From positions 558,001-622,000 of the forward strand of contig NZ_RJKQ01000001.1 in the NCBI RefSeq assembly GCF_003751845.1: 64,000 nucleotides of DNA. Reading direction: 5' to 3'. The position numbers were made by a program, and so were the translations under genes. Positions 26,821 to 34,409 of this stretch are shown in pieces. The DNA comes from Enterobacter sp. BIGb0383 (GTDB lineage Bacteria > Pseudomonadota > Gammaproteobacteria > Enterobacterales > Enterobacteriaceae). The notes below the pieces were generated by a model that saw only the letters and a list, made by a program, of their open reading frames with translations, was not told the origin of the DNA and did not search any database. Every line of letters begins with the position of its first letter. Position 1 is the first letter of the stretch.

Positions 26821-27236
26821 ATGGCTAAAAGCAATAAGGCAGTACAGACGCAACAAGACATGTGGTGCCGGGCAGCAGTTGATATGAGAAAGATCTTCTT
26901 CACCATTATGGCGTTAGTGTTTCTCTTCAGTTCACAGAATGCGATGGCGGCCTATCTTGATTTCTCCCCGAACTGGGATGCGCCATCCACAAAACCGATG
27001 AGTAAAAGGGCTGCCACTAACGTCGTCATGCAATGCAAAACCGTCGCGGCTTATAGCAACATGGCCGGAGCCAGATCGGGTGCCATGGTTGTCGCGGGTC
27101 CTCATGAGACCGCGACGGACAAAAAACGCATCTGACGGTGCGACTCTACAAAGACAACGTGCATGAAAAGTCATGCCACGTGTATACAGGGAAGAACATG
27201 GACTACAGCAGCTGTAACTGTGAGTATGTCGATTAA
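26821..27236 (+). pseudogene. Frameshifted small exported cysteine-containing protein
   Basis: TAGGAG (26808-26813) precedes ATG 26821. The product has a signal-peptide-like stretch (MRKIFFTIMALVFLFSSQNAMA, internal Met at 26884) and stops at 27133-27135 after DKKRI. In the frame two bases later the sequence continues without a stop for about 37 codons as H-L-T-V-R-L-Y-K-D-N-V-H-E-K-S-C-H-V... to C-N-C-E-Y-V-D, ending TAA 27234-27236. It looks like one secreted protein broken by an indel between about 27060 and 27125. A terminator follows the second part, not the first, which supports the joined reading. The family is not recognised. Confidence 0.6.
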
Positions 27237-27249
27237 CATGACATTTTGA

Positions 27250-27276
27250 AGCGCCTGATTCTGCAGGCGCTTTTTC
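27250..27276 (+). terminator. Rho-independent terminator
   Basis: Stem AGCGCCTG / CAGGCGCT, loop ATTCTG, then TTTTTC, just after the second part of the frameshifted gene. Confidence 0.85.
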
Positions 27277-27278
27277 TT

Positions 27279-27407
27279 TACGGAGAAACCTGGCAAAACA
27301 ACCGTGCCGGTGGGCAGTCGCGGTATAAGATGGCCACGGTGATGGTATCAGCACGGGAGAAGGCATTGTCAGAGGCCATCAATAACCAGGGCAATGACGA
27401 CCACTAA
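27279..27407 (+). pseudogene. Possible 3' gene remnant, about 42 codons
   Basis: An open stretch beginning Y-G-E-T-W-Q-N-N-R-A-G-G-Q-S-R-Y-K-M and ending A-I-N-N-Q-G-N-D-D-H-stop, without a start codon or RBS. It reads like the C-terminal end of a deleted gene. No family was recognised. Confidence 0.25.
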
Positions 27408-27506
27408 ATGCTGGATTCTTCCTTACGCCCCCTAAGTGCGCATAATGTATATTATGTTAAATTGCATATTTGAGTTCCACGCCGCTACAGCCAGAGCCTC
27501 CCACCA

Positions 27507-28403
27507 TCACCTTACCCCCTCCAACAACGTCTCCAGCCACTGCGTAAAGACCCGGACTTTTGGCGAGATATGTCGATGCGGATACAGTACGGATAGTCTC
27601 CGCGCCGGAACCGGATTCCCTGGCAACACTTCTACCAGGCGTCCGTCATTAATATAAGGCCGCAGAAAGAAATCCATTCCCTGCAGTAACCCCAACCCTG
27701 TCAGGCCAGCCACAATGTAGACTTCTGAGTTATCGAGCACCAGTTTCCCCGGCAGATGAATCTCCTCGATGCCGGATGGTGTCTGAAATACCCACGGCAT
27801 AATTTGCCGACTGTTGACGTTGAACCAGTTAACGCCCTGGTGATGCTGCAGATCGTCAAGCGTTTCAGGTACACCGTGTTCGGCAAGATATGCCGGACTG
27901 GCACAGGTGATCAGTTTTACGTTACCCAGTGAGCGCGCAACATAGTCACCATCTTCCAGCGCACCGACACGCACAATGCAATCCAGACCATCACGCAGCA
28001 TATCTTTACGCCGGTCGGAGCTGCTGAGCACCACTTCTATTCCGGGATAGGCGCGATAAAAATCAGGCAGATTGGGCACAACCAGCAGTGTGGCAAGCGA
28101 TACCGGCATATCGATACGCAGTTGCCCGGATAGCGAACGGCCGGCGGAAAATGACCCCAGCAAATCATCGGTTTGTTCCAGCAATGGCTTACTGCTGCGG
28201 TAAAACTCTTCCCCTTCAGGTGTCAGGTTAATGCGTCGGGTTGTCCGGTGTAACAGACGCACGCCGCAGTGCAGCTCCAGCTGCTGCAGCGCTTTGGTCA
28301 CTGCCGGTCGGTGGATTTGTAAGTTCTCCGATGCCTGGGAAAAACTGCCTGTCTCGACGATCTCAATAAAGATCCGCATTAACTCGTAAACATTGATCTG
28401 CAT
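27507..28403 (-). CDS. LysR-type transcriptional regulator
   Basis: A 298-residue LysR protein with its HTH in residues 1-60 (MRIFIEIVETGSFSQASENLQIHRPAVTKALQQLE) and a C-terminal co-inducer domain of the PBP2 type. It is divergent from the nitronate monooxygenase-like gene with a 162-bp AT-rich gap and probably controls it. The inducer is unknown. Confidence 0.85.
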   Translation of the reverse strand: MQINVYELMRIFIEIVETGSFSQASENLQIHRPAVTKALQQLELHCGVRLLHRTTRRINLTPEGEEFYRSSKPLLEQTDDLLGSFSAGRSLSGQLRIDMPVSLATLLVVPNLPDFYRAYPGIEVVLSSSDRRKDMLRDGLDCIVRVGALEDGDYVARSLGNVKLITCASPAYLAEHGVPETLDDLQHHQGVNWFNVNSRQIMPWVFQTPSGIEEIHLPGKLVLDNSEVYIVAGLTGLGLLQGMDFFLRPYINDGRLVEVLPGNPVPARRLSVLYPHRHISPKVRVFTQWLETLLEGVR

Positions 28404-28565
28404 GGTGTACTTCTCTGTCGGGTTGGAACGCCAGCTTATTGTTACTTATTTAGTAAAAGTGATGAAGCATATTCGCTATTTTTAAGAATAAAAATGGCGT
28501 TTAGACTAGCGCTATTCCGGATAAAAAATCCGCCTTAGTGCTTGTCTGATAAAGGAAAATACTTC

Positions 28566-29543
28566 ATGCAAAATCACAGTGTCTGCCACATTCTGGGTAT
28601 TGAAAAAAACGTTATTCAAGGGCCGCTTTCGTGGCTGACCGATGCCCGCCTGGTTGCTGCAGTCAGCAATGCAGGAGGTCTTGGTGTCCTGGGACCCAAT
28701 GCCGGGTTAACGGCGGAAACCGCGGTATCCACCCCGGAAGCGACCGCCGAAAAAATGCGCGAAGAAATTCGCAAGACCAAAATGCTGACCGAGAAACCTT
28801 TCGGCGTGAATCTGATCCCGATGGCTGAAAATGACATCTGGACGCCCTCCATTGTTAACGTTATCAAAGAGGAAGGCGTACATGCCGTGGTCTACACCGG
28901 CTACGGCGAGGGATCGCTGATCCCTGCCCTGTTTGATGAATTGAAAAATGCGGGCATCAAAATCATCTATCGGGATATCAATCCCTCCCCGGAAAATACC
29001 CGCATCGCGGAAGCCGCCGGCGCCGATATCATTGTCGCTACGGGATTTGATGAAGGCGGTACATTACCCGGCGTCGCATTAGGTACATTTTCCATTGTGC
29101 CGCTGATCGCCGACGCGGTGAAACATATCCCCGTCATGGCCGCGGGCGGCATTACCGATCGCCGAACCGCCAGAGCCGCTCATGCCCTTGGCGCGCAGGG
29201 CGTATTTGCCGGTTCGGCATTTATCAGCACCGTTGAAAGCCGCGTACCGCAATCAGTGAAAGACAAAATCGTCGCCGCCAACGGGCTGGACATGCGTCTG
29301 TTCCGCACGTTACCGGATTACTATCGTTCGCTCCCGGGCAAACTGGCTGACAAACTGGTCGCGCTGGATAAATCGGGTGCCAGCAAGGAAGAACTGGCTC
29401 AGGTGATGGGAGGATTACGTGGTCTGCGTCTTGGTATGCTTGAAGGTAATACTGATGACGGCTATATCTCACTCGGTACAGGTATCGGGAGCATTCACAG
29501 CGTGAAAAGCGTTGCCGATGTCGTCGCTGAACTGCACGTTTAA
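28566..29543 (+). CDS. Nitronate monooxygenase family protein (FMN-dependent)
   Basis: A 325-residue TIM-barrel flavoprotein of the NMO/2-nitropropane dioxygenase family, which oxidises toxic alkyl nitronates. Family blocks visible are the N-terminal IQGPLSWLTDARLVAAVSNAGGLGVLGP, the FMN-site segments IVATGFDEGGTLPG and VMAAGGITDRRTARAAHALGAQGVFAGSAF. AAAGGAA is well placed before ATG 28566. Several NMO-fold proteins have other substrates, so the call is at family level. It is divergent from the LysR regulator. Confidence 0.82.
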   Translation: MQNHSVCHILGIEKNVIQGPLSWLTDARLVAAVSNAGGLGVLGPNAGLTAETAVSTPEATAEKMREEIRKTKMLTEKPFGVNLIPMAENDIWTPSIVNVIKEEGVHAVVYTGYGEGSLIPALFDELKNAGIKIIYRDINPSPENTRIAEAAGADIIVATGFDEGGTLPGVALGTFSIVPLIADAVKHIPVMAAGGITDRRTARAAHALGAQGVFAGSAFISTVESRVPQSVKDKIVAANGLDMRLFRTLPDYYRSLPGKLADKLVALDKSGASKEELAQVMGGLRGLRLGMLEGNTDDGYISLGTGIGSIHSVKSVADVVAELHV

Positions 29544-29754
29544 CATCAATAATGCGATGGCGCGCCGGATGCCGTGCGGAGCGCCATTGCGGCCTGCCTG
29601 CGCCATAAAATTATTTATCCCCCTGTGAAAATAGCGTTGTTAGCGCCCTCGCCCCGGATCCGTCAAACTTCACCTTCGCCTGCATACCGCAAAGAGTGTT
29701 AAATGCAAAACGACGCCGGGCTGTTAGGCTTTTACGATTCACACCGGAGATATT

Positions 29755-30495
29755 ATGAACACGATTATTGACCTGTTTAACGACCACAAAAGCGAGCGCA
29801 GCTTTACCGATAAAGCCATTGATGACGCCACGCTTGAACGTATTATCAGCACAGCCTACCGTGCCCCGACTTCAGTACACTCCCAACAGGTCTCGGTCAT
29901 TGTCACACGCGATGCACAGAAGCGCGCGCAGATTTCACAGATAGCGGGCGGCCAGCCGTGGATTGCCAAAGCTCCGGTGTTCATCACCTTCGTGCTGGAT
30001 ATGTACAAAACGCAGGTTGGCATGAAGCTGGCAGGCAACGAACAGGTGGCGCATCAGAGCATTGAAAGTCTGGTCGCAGGTGCAACCGATGTGGGTATCG
30101 CGCTGGGTTCGGTGATGGCCGCGGCCCGTTCCGAAGGGCTGGGAATCGTACCGATTGGCGGTATCCGTCTGCACCCGCAGGCAATGATCGATCTACTTGA
30201 GCTGCCGGAACATACCTTCCCCGTGGCGGGCGTGGTGATTGGCCACGTTGATGTCCCTTCGCATCACAAACCGCGTCTTCCGTTAGAGACGTTCCGTCAT
30301 GACGAAGTCTATGCCGCCGATGGCCTGGAAGAGAAAATCACCCGCTACAACCAGCAGATGACCGATCACTGGCAGGCCATTAGCCGCACCGATGGGGAGA
30401 CATGGAGTGAAAGCGTGAGCGGCTATTACCAGCACATTTATTTCCCGGACGTGCTCCCCGCACTTCTGAAACAGGGCTTTGGCGTGGATAAATAA
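29755..30495 (+). CDS. NfsA-like FMN nitroreductase
   Basis: A 246-residue oxygen-insensitive nitroreductase of the NfsA/FRP group. It has the N-terminal HKSERSFTDKAIDDATLERII, YRAPTSVHSQQ (flavin-contact segment), the LGIVPIGGIR core, and the VDVPSHHKPRLPLETFRHDE lid. It is clearly divergent from housekeeping NfsA, so the substrate (nitroaromatic, quinone or flavin) is open. It lies next to the nitronate monooxygenase-like gene, so the two may serve nitro-compound detoxification together. A terminator follows directly. Confidence 0.82.
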   Translation: MNTIIDLFNDHKSERSFTDKAIDDATLERIISTAYRAPTSVHSQQVSVIVTRDAQKRAQISQIAGGQPWIAKAPVFITFVLDMYKTQVGMKLAGNEQVAHQSIESLVAGATDVGIALGSVMAAARSEGLGIVPIGGIRLHPQAMIDLLELPEHTFPVAGVVIGHVDVPSHHKPRLPLETFRHDEVYAADGLEEKITRYNQQMTDHWQAISRTDGETWSESVSGYYQHIYFPDVLPALLKQGFGVDK

Positions 30496-30507
30496 TCCGT
30501 GACAGAT

Positions 30508-30537
30508 GGCAGCCATGATATGGCTGCCGAACGGCTT
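30508..30537 (+). terminator. Terminator of the nitroreductase gene
   Basis: Stem GGCAGCCA / TGGCTGCC with loop TGATA, then a T-rich tail GAACGGCTTTTT. It lies between convergent genes. Confidence 0.8.
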
Positions 30538-30538
30538 T

Positions 30539-31003
30539 TTAGCGCGCTGTCCTTATCCTTTTCAGATAATCAATCATATCCCACTTCCAGACAAATCTAT
30601 TAACGAGATACAAAGCGATTAAATAGATCAGGGAGCTGAAAAAGCTCATGATAATCCCTATCAGGGACGGGATTAACAGGACGGGAATGAAGAAGTAACA
30701 GACAATCTTTTTCCCAAAGCCGCCAGGGCGAACGGCTATGTTATAAAGCGCAATGGCAATAACGATGAAATAAAAAGACATGATCGTCATCGCCGACTTT
30801 AGCACGCCGCGCAGATTAAAATCATCAGGATTACCGGCAAACATCCCGCTAAAATAACCTACAAATAAAAACATAAAGATAAAACATGCGACGCCGCCAT
30901 AGACAAAGTACGTCATGAAAAAACCTTTATCGCCCTTCCCCACTGGCGATAAAATAAATGGTTTTGTCAAGAAGGCAAAAATCACCACCATCATTAAATG
31001 CAT
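30539..31003 (-). CDS. Small multi-spanning membrane protein of unknown function
   Basis: A 154-residue protein with four predicted membrane helices (about 2-20, 31-52, 68-90 and 100-128) and a basic C terminus (DYLKRIRTAR). AAGGCGG precedes ATG at 31001-31003. It is AT-rich compared with the flanks. It follows the SUKH-like gene by 20 nt and is probably co-transcribed. Family not recognised. In this context it could be an additional inner-membrane immunity protein, but that is inference. Confidence 0.6.
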   Translation of the reverse strand: MHLMMVVIFAFLTKPFILSPVGKGDKGFFMTYFVYGGVACFIFMFLFVGYFSGMFAGNPDDFNLRGVLKSAMTIMSFYFIVIAIALYNIAVRPGGFGKKIVCYFFIPVLLIPSLIGIIMSFFSSLIYLIALYLVNRFVWKWDMIDYLKRIRTAR

Positions 31004-31023
31004 TATTACCGCCTTATCAAAAA

Positions 31024-31656
31024 TCAGCTGCCAAACTGTTTATTACACCACAGGCAAAAGGGATCCGAGGTGGTTTCGCACCAGATCTCGGGAGTCTCTC
31101 CCACGATCTGTGCGGCATTCTCTGGCCGGGTAATATTAAACGTCTCTTTTAACCATTCCAGGAACGAAGCATTGAGTTCCCCGCCTTCATGTACCTCTTC
31201 AGGCGATAAGGAAAAATCGTACACCATCCCGAGCTCATTGTATCCCACCGCAAGCAGAGAGAGAAAATCTCTGGCATTACGGGCGACGATGCAGCACAAC
31301 TGCGAACCCGAACCGGAGCCAAGATGCACAAATCTGACCTGCCTGTCATCGTCAAGCCACATGCCCAGCATCGAACCGTCCGCGCCGCTGGAGGCAAAAA
31401 TCACCAGTCTTGCGGCGATTTCTTCCGTCACTGCGGGCACATCGAACCAGTAACGAAGGGCATCATGGTAGGACGCGGTGAAGGTGACATCCGGTACGTT
31501 ATCCCACTCCTCGCTAATTCTTCCGCCCAGGAAACCACTGTCATACTTTTCAATTAACCCGTTTTGTTCTATCCAGTGATATAAGGCTGATATTTCAGCC
31601 GGAATGGTTATTTTAGTTTCTGTTATGGTATGAAGCTGTTCCAGTAAAGCAGACAT
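31024..31656 (-). CDS. SMI1/KNR4 (SUKH)-like candidate immunity protein
   Basis: A 210-residue soluble acidic protein. The pattern of an early I-P-A-E-I-x-x-L-Y-x-W-I, a central F-A-S-S-G-A-D-G-S-M-L-G-M-W and Q-V-R-F-V-H-L-G-S-G-S resembles SUKH-superfamily proteins. These are common immunity or regulatory proteins beside polymorphic and type VI toxins. The assignment is by eye and moderate. AAGGAT lies 8 nt before ATG 31656; the longer frame starts inside a terminator hairpin and is rejected. Confidence 0.5.
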   Translation of the reverse strand: MSALLEQLHTITETKITIPAEISALYHWIEQNGLIEKYDSGFLGGRISEEWDNVPDVTFTASYHDALRYWFDVPAVTEEIAARLVIFASSGADGSMLGMWLDDDRQVRFVHLGSGSGSQLCCIVARNARDFLSLLAVGYNELGMVYDFSLSPEEVHEGGELNASFLEWLKETFNITRPENAAQIVGETPEIWCETTSDPFCLWCNKQFGS

Positions 31657-31677
31657 TGCATATTTATCCTTATAGAT

Positions 31678-31715
31678 AAAAGAGGCCGCCTGTGGGAGTG
31701 TTCCCATAAGCGGCC
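31678..31715 (-). terminator. Terminator after the lipoprotein gene
   Basis: On the minus strand, GGCCGC pairs with GCGGCC (31710-31715 with 31684-31689). An inner TGGGA/TCCCA pairing and a TCTTTT tail complete it. It separates the lipoprotein from the SUKH-like gene, so the latter may have its own promoter or depend on read-through. Confidence 0.75.
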
Positions 31716-31732
31716 CTGGTCCCTGCGCAGAT

Positions 31733-32623
31733 TTACTTCGGCATCACGCCGTAAGTTCTGAACTCACCGGTCTGATTAATAAACTTATTGTAATACTCAT
31801 TTTCCGCAACGGTACTGTTTGCCATCATTTTGACAGCGGCGCCGACCACGTCGACTGAAGCCTGATGCAGATCTTTATTCAGCTTGTCATGGATATCCAC
31901 GTCATCAGAAGTCTGGATCTGTTTAAGCAGGTCGGTTAATTTTGTCGCCTCTTTCTGAGTCTCAGCATCTTTAAACGCCGGCTGCGGGATCTCATAATTA
32001 AAGATTCGGTTGATGCTGTCTTTAGCCGCATCTGCGGGCGTTGCGGGCTCCAGTTTCTCACCATATTCCGAAGCGAGATAGGCCAGCAGCTCCGTTTTAT
32101 CGAAGCATTTGGTTTTAATGTTGCCCTTAGACTGACTACTGGTGGTGATCTCGGTCGGGAAAGCTTCGCCGAGAGGATAACTGCAGTTAAACAGGTTATG
32201 GTCAATCAGGACAGCATTGCTGCTGCGAACCGGCATACTGAGCTCATGCCCGTTGATGGTGACGTCATACACGGCTGGCCTGAAGCTTTTCGCGTTCCCT
32301 TCCACCGCATAAACTTCCGACATCATATAGTAGACATAGCTATTGGGATTAATAATACCGCCGCTGTTGTTCTCATACACCATAAAGTCCTGCTGCGTCC
32401 CTTTAGCCGTTTGCATTTTATGCATGCCCGGCGACAGCTTCAGCATGGCGGCTTTGCCCGGCTCCAGCGTGTAATCCTTGTCATCAACCTTAAAAGTGAG
32501 GGTCTGTCCGGTTGGGTTGCTGTACCAGAATTCATTTTTGGTACTGTCCGGATCCAGGCTGTCACAGGCGGCCAACAGTAAAACGCTTGCGCCAAGTACA
32601 CTTAATTTTGCTGCAGTTTTCAT
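31733..32623 (-). CDS. Lipoprotein of unknown function
   Basis: A 296-residue protein with an N-terminal lipobox LLAAC (Cys about residue 20), so membrane-anchored. An early beta-rich region (FWYSNPTGQTLTFKVDDKDYTLEPGKAAMLKLSPGMHKM) looks like a small PEGA/carboxypeptidase-like beta domain. The rest is mixed, ending NQTGEFRTYGVMPK. AAGGGAT precedes the start. It lies 116 nt downstream of the putative ADP-ribosyltransferase gene. Candidate roles are periplasmic immunity protein or toxin accessory; neither is shown by sequence. Confidence 0.6.
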   Translation of the reverse strand: MKTAAKLSVLGASVLLLAACDSLDPDSTKNEFWYSNPTGQTLTFKVDDKDYTLEPGKAAMLKLSPGMHKMQTAKGTQQDFMVYENNSGGIINPNSYVYYMMSEVYAVEGNAKSFRPAVYDVTINGHELSMPVRSSNAVLIDHNLFNCSYPLGEAFPTEITTSSQSKGNIKTKCFDKTELLAYLASEYGEKLEPATPADAAKDSINRIFNYEIPQPAFKDAETQKEATKLTDLLKQIQTSDDVDIHDKLNKDLHQASVDVVGAAVKMMANSTVAENEYYNKFINQTGEFRTYGVMPK

Positions 32624-32739
32624 TGTTTTCTTATCCCTTAGGTAAACCAGTTTCCTCGATAAACCCAGCAACTGTGACTTCCCGCGTCGCGATGGTCAAT
32701 ATGCTACCTGAATAACTACTAAAAACAGCGGTTGAACCG

Positions 32740-33720
32740 TCAGACATCATAAGAGCTAAATGTCCCATCGCCATCGCTTTCACCATAGCGTATATATCCG
32801 GTGCCAAAGATAGAGTTGCCGAAATCGCTTTGGTCTATAACTAAACCATGCTGGACAATTGATGGAATGTTATCCTTGTTAATCGATTTGTTAAAACTAG
32901 CATTTATAATAAATTTATCTTTCCCGACCAGTTCAATCCCTAACAAAAACTGTGGGAACAGAGCGCCTTTGATCGCGATTTCATTCTGATCTGGATATAA
33001 CCCTTTGGGTGAGTACTGCGGAAGTCCCGTAGCATGGATGATTTTTGCGTGGTGTTCAATTTCCCAGGGGCCGATTGCATAATCCTGGAATGGCGCAGGA
33101 ACAAAGTAATGAAAGATCACCTTATCTTTCTTCGCGGATTTTAAAAAATGCAATGCTACGGATTTATCTTTTGATGTTGAGACCAGCATTGTTTCCTTGC
33201 GGATACCCGGAGAACCAGCGACGTGCAGAAAGTACAAATAGTAGTCCCGGGCATTGATTTTGGTCTTATCGGTATAACAGGTGTTGATTTTCTTCAGAAA
33301 ATCATCTTTGGAGTCTGCTCCGAGAAAGTACCGTCTGAATTTATTATCGGTGCATTTTTCGACTCTGGTTGATGATTTGGGGTCTTTAAGAATATTGCAG
33401 ATACGATCGTGAATAAACGCGAAGGTGTTGTTTGAATGGTCATTGATATTGGTGAGGTAATTCCGCCCCGGCGTAAAAACATCGACTGAAAAATGCCTGG
33501 CCTTATCGCCAAAGTAAAATGCTCGTTCATAAATTTCTTTTTCTTGCTCTGTACCAGGATTTTTTATCAGGCGTTTTTTGATATTATGCAGTTGTTCTCC
33601 ACGGTAAAGCAGTTGCACCTCACCCTGCCCACTCAGCGTCTGTAGATGATTTTCTAAATCTATAAATCGGTTTTTTACGCTATCTGTTACGGGGTTTAAT
33701 TCACTGTCTACATAATCCAT
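32740..33720 (-). CDS. Putative ADP-ribosyltransferase-like toxin
   Basis: A 326-residue soluble protein with no signal peptide. Three spaced motifs match the Arg-Ser-Glu pattern of ADP-ribosyltransferases: L-L-Y-R40-G-E, the S181-T-S183 triplet in MLVSTSKDKSVALHF, and Q245-N-E247 in YPDQNEIAIKGALFP. The residues after the last motif (G-A-L-F-P-Q-F-L-L-G-I) fit the usual turn and strand. ATG 33720 with AGGA is preferred to the TTG at 33738. The sequence is AT-rich. It may be an orphan type VI or contact-dependent effector with the downstream lipoprotein and SUKH-like genes. Activity and route are inference. Confidence 0.5.
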   Translation of the reverse strand: MDYVDSELNPVTDSVKNRFIDLENHLQTLSGQGEVQLLYRGEQLHNIKKRLIKNPGTEQEKEIYERAFYFGDKARHFSVDVFTPGRNYLTNINDHSNNTFAFIHDRICNILKDPKSSTRVEKCTDNKFRRYFLGADSKDDFLKKINTCYTDKTKINARDYYLYFLHVAGSPGIRKETMLVSTSKDKSVALHFLKSAKKDKVIFHYFVPAPFQDYAIGPWEIEHHAKIIHATGLPQYSPKGLYPDQNEIAIKGALFPQFLLGIELVGKDKFIINASFNKSINKDNIPSIVQHGLVIDQSDFGNSIFGTGYIRYGESDGDGTFSSYDV

Positions 33721-33820
33721 CGTTGAATTTCCTGCCAAACTATTTTCATTCAGGGAGTGGCAGGAAGTTTACGCGGAAAAAAACTGCCAGGCAAAGCCGA
33801 CGACAAAAAGGCCGTCGGCG

Positions 33821-33931
33821 ATGATGCTGGCTAAGCTTACCCATCTCCGCCAGATCTTTCGCAAGGCCGTGGGACTGACGCCCGCAGCCTGGAAGCGCCG
33901 CTACTGTAAAGAGCATATTAATTCGGACTGA
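33821..33931 (+). pseudogene. 3' remnant of an AraC-family regulator gene
   Basis: A 36-codon stretch ending at TGA 33929-33931 reads H-L-R-Q-I-F-R-K-A-V-G-L-T-P-A-A-W-K-R-R-Y, the second HTH and C-terminal signature of AraC/GlxA-type regulators. The rest of the gene is absent, replaced upstream by the AT-rich toxin-like cluster. It marks a deletion or insertion breakpoint. Confidence 0.75.
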
Positions 33932-33936
33932 GCGGA

Positions 33937-34281
33937 CTATTTCTTGTTCATCATCGCCTTTAAATCGGCAAAGGGATTATAGGTCGCCTCACCCACATCC
34001 TTCTGGGCATCGTCACCGGCGATAACGGTTGAACCATACTGGTCGGCTTCGGTGTATTTGGAGTGCTCGTGATCGTGGCAGTACAGGCACAACAGCTCCC
34101 AGTTGCTTCCGTCTTCCGGGTTATTGGTGTGATCGTGATCCATATGATGGACGGTCAGTTCGCGCAGGTTTGAATAGACGAATTCGCGGGAGCAACGTCC
34201 GCAGACCCACGGGAAGAGTTTCAGCGCTTTTTCGCGATAGCCACTTTCGAGGCGCGTATAGTTTTTCGGGATAATGGCCAT
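33937..34281 (-). CDS. yajD: HNH nuclease family protein YajD
   Basis: A 114-residue protein nearly identical in layout to E. coli YajD (115 residues). It has zinc-type cysteines in VCGRCSREF and LCLYCHDHEH around the HNH core ELTVHHMDHDHTNNPEDGSNWELLC. A nuclease function is presumed from the fold; the cellular role is unknown. It is not beside its E. coli neighbours here, so this region is rearranged relative to K-12. Confidence 0.93.
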   Translation of the reverse strand: MAIIPKNYTRLESGYREKALKLFPWVCGRCSREFVYSNLRELTVHHMDHDHTNNPEDGSNWELLCLYCHDHEHSKYTEADQYGSTVIAGDDAQKDVGEATYNPFADLKAMMNKK

Positions 34282-34359
34282 ATCAGCTCGTTTCCTGGTA
34301 ACAAAATAAGGTTATTGCTAGTGTCCGGTGAAATCCGGTCTTTATCAATCCTGCAGATA

Positions 34360-34391
34360 TAAAAAAGCCGACGGCATTTCTGACGTCGGCT
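34360..34391 (-). terminator. Rho-independent terminator of dat-ddc
   Basis: On the minus strand, AGCCGACG (complement of 34384-34391) and CGTCGGCT enclose a 10-nt loop and run into TTTTTT (complement of 34361-34366), just after the ddc stop. Confidence 0.93.
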
Positions 34392-34409
34392 CTTATCTCA
34401 GCGCAGAGA

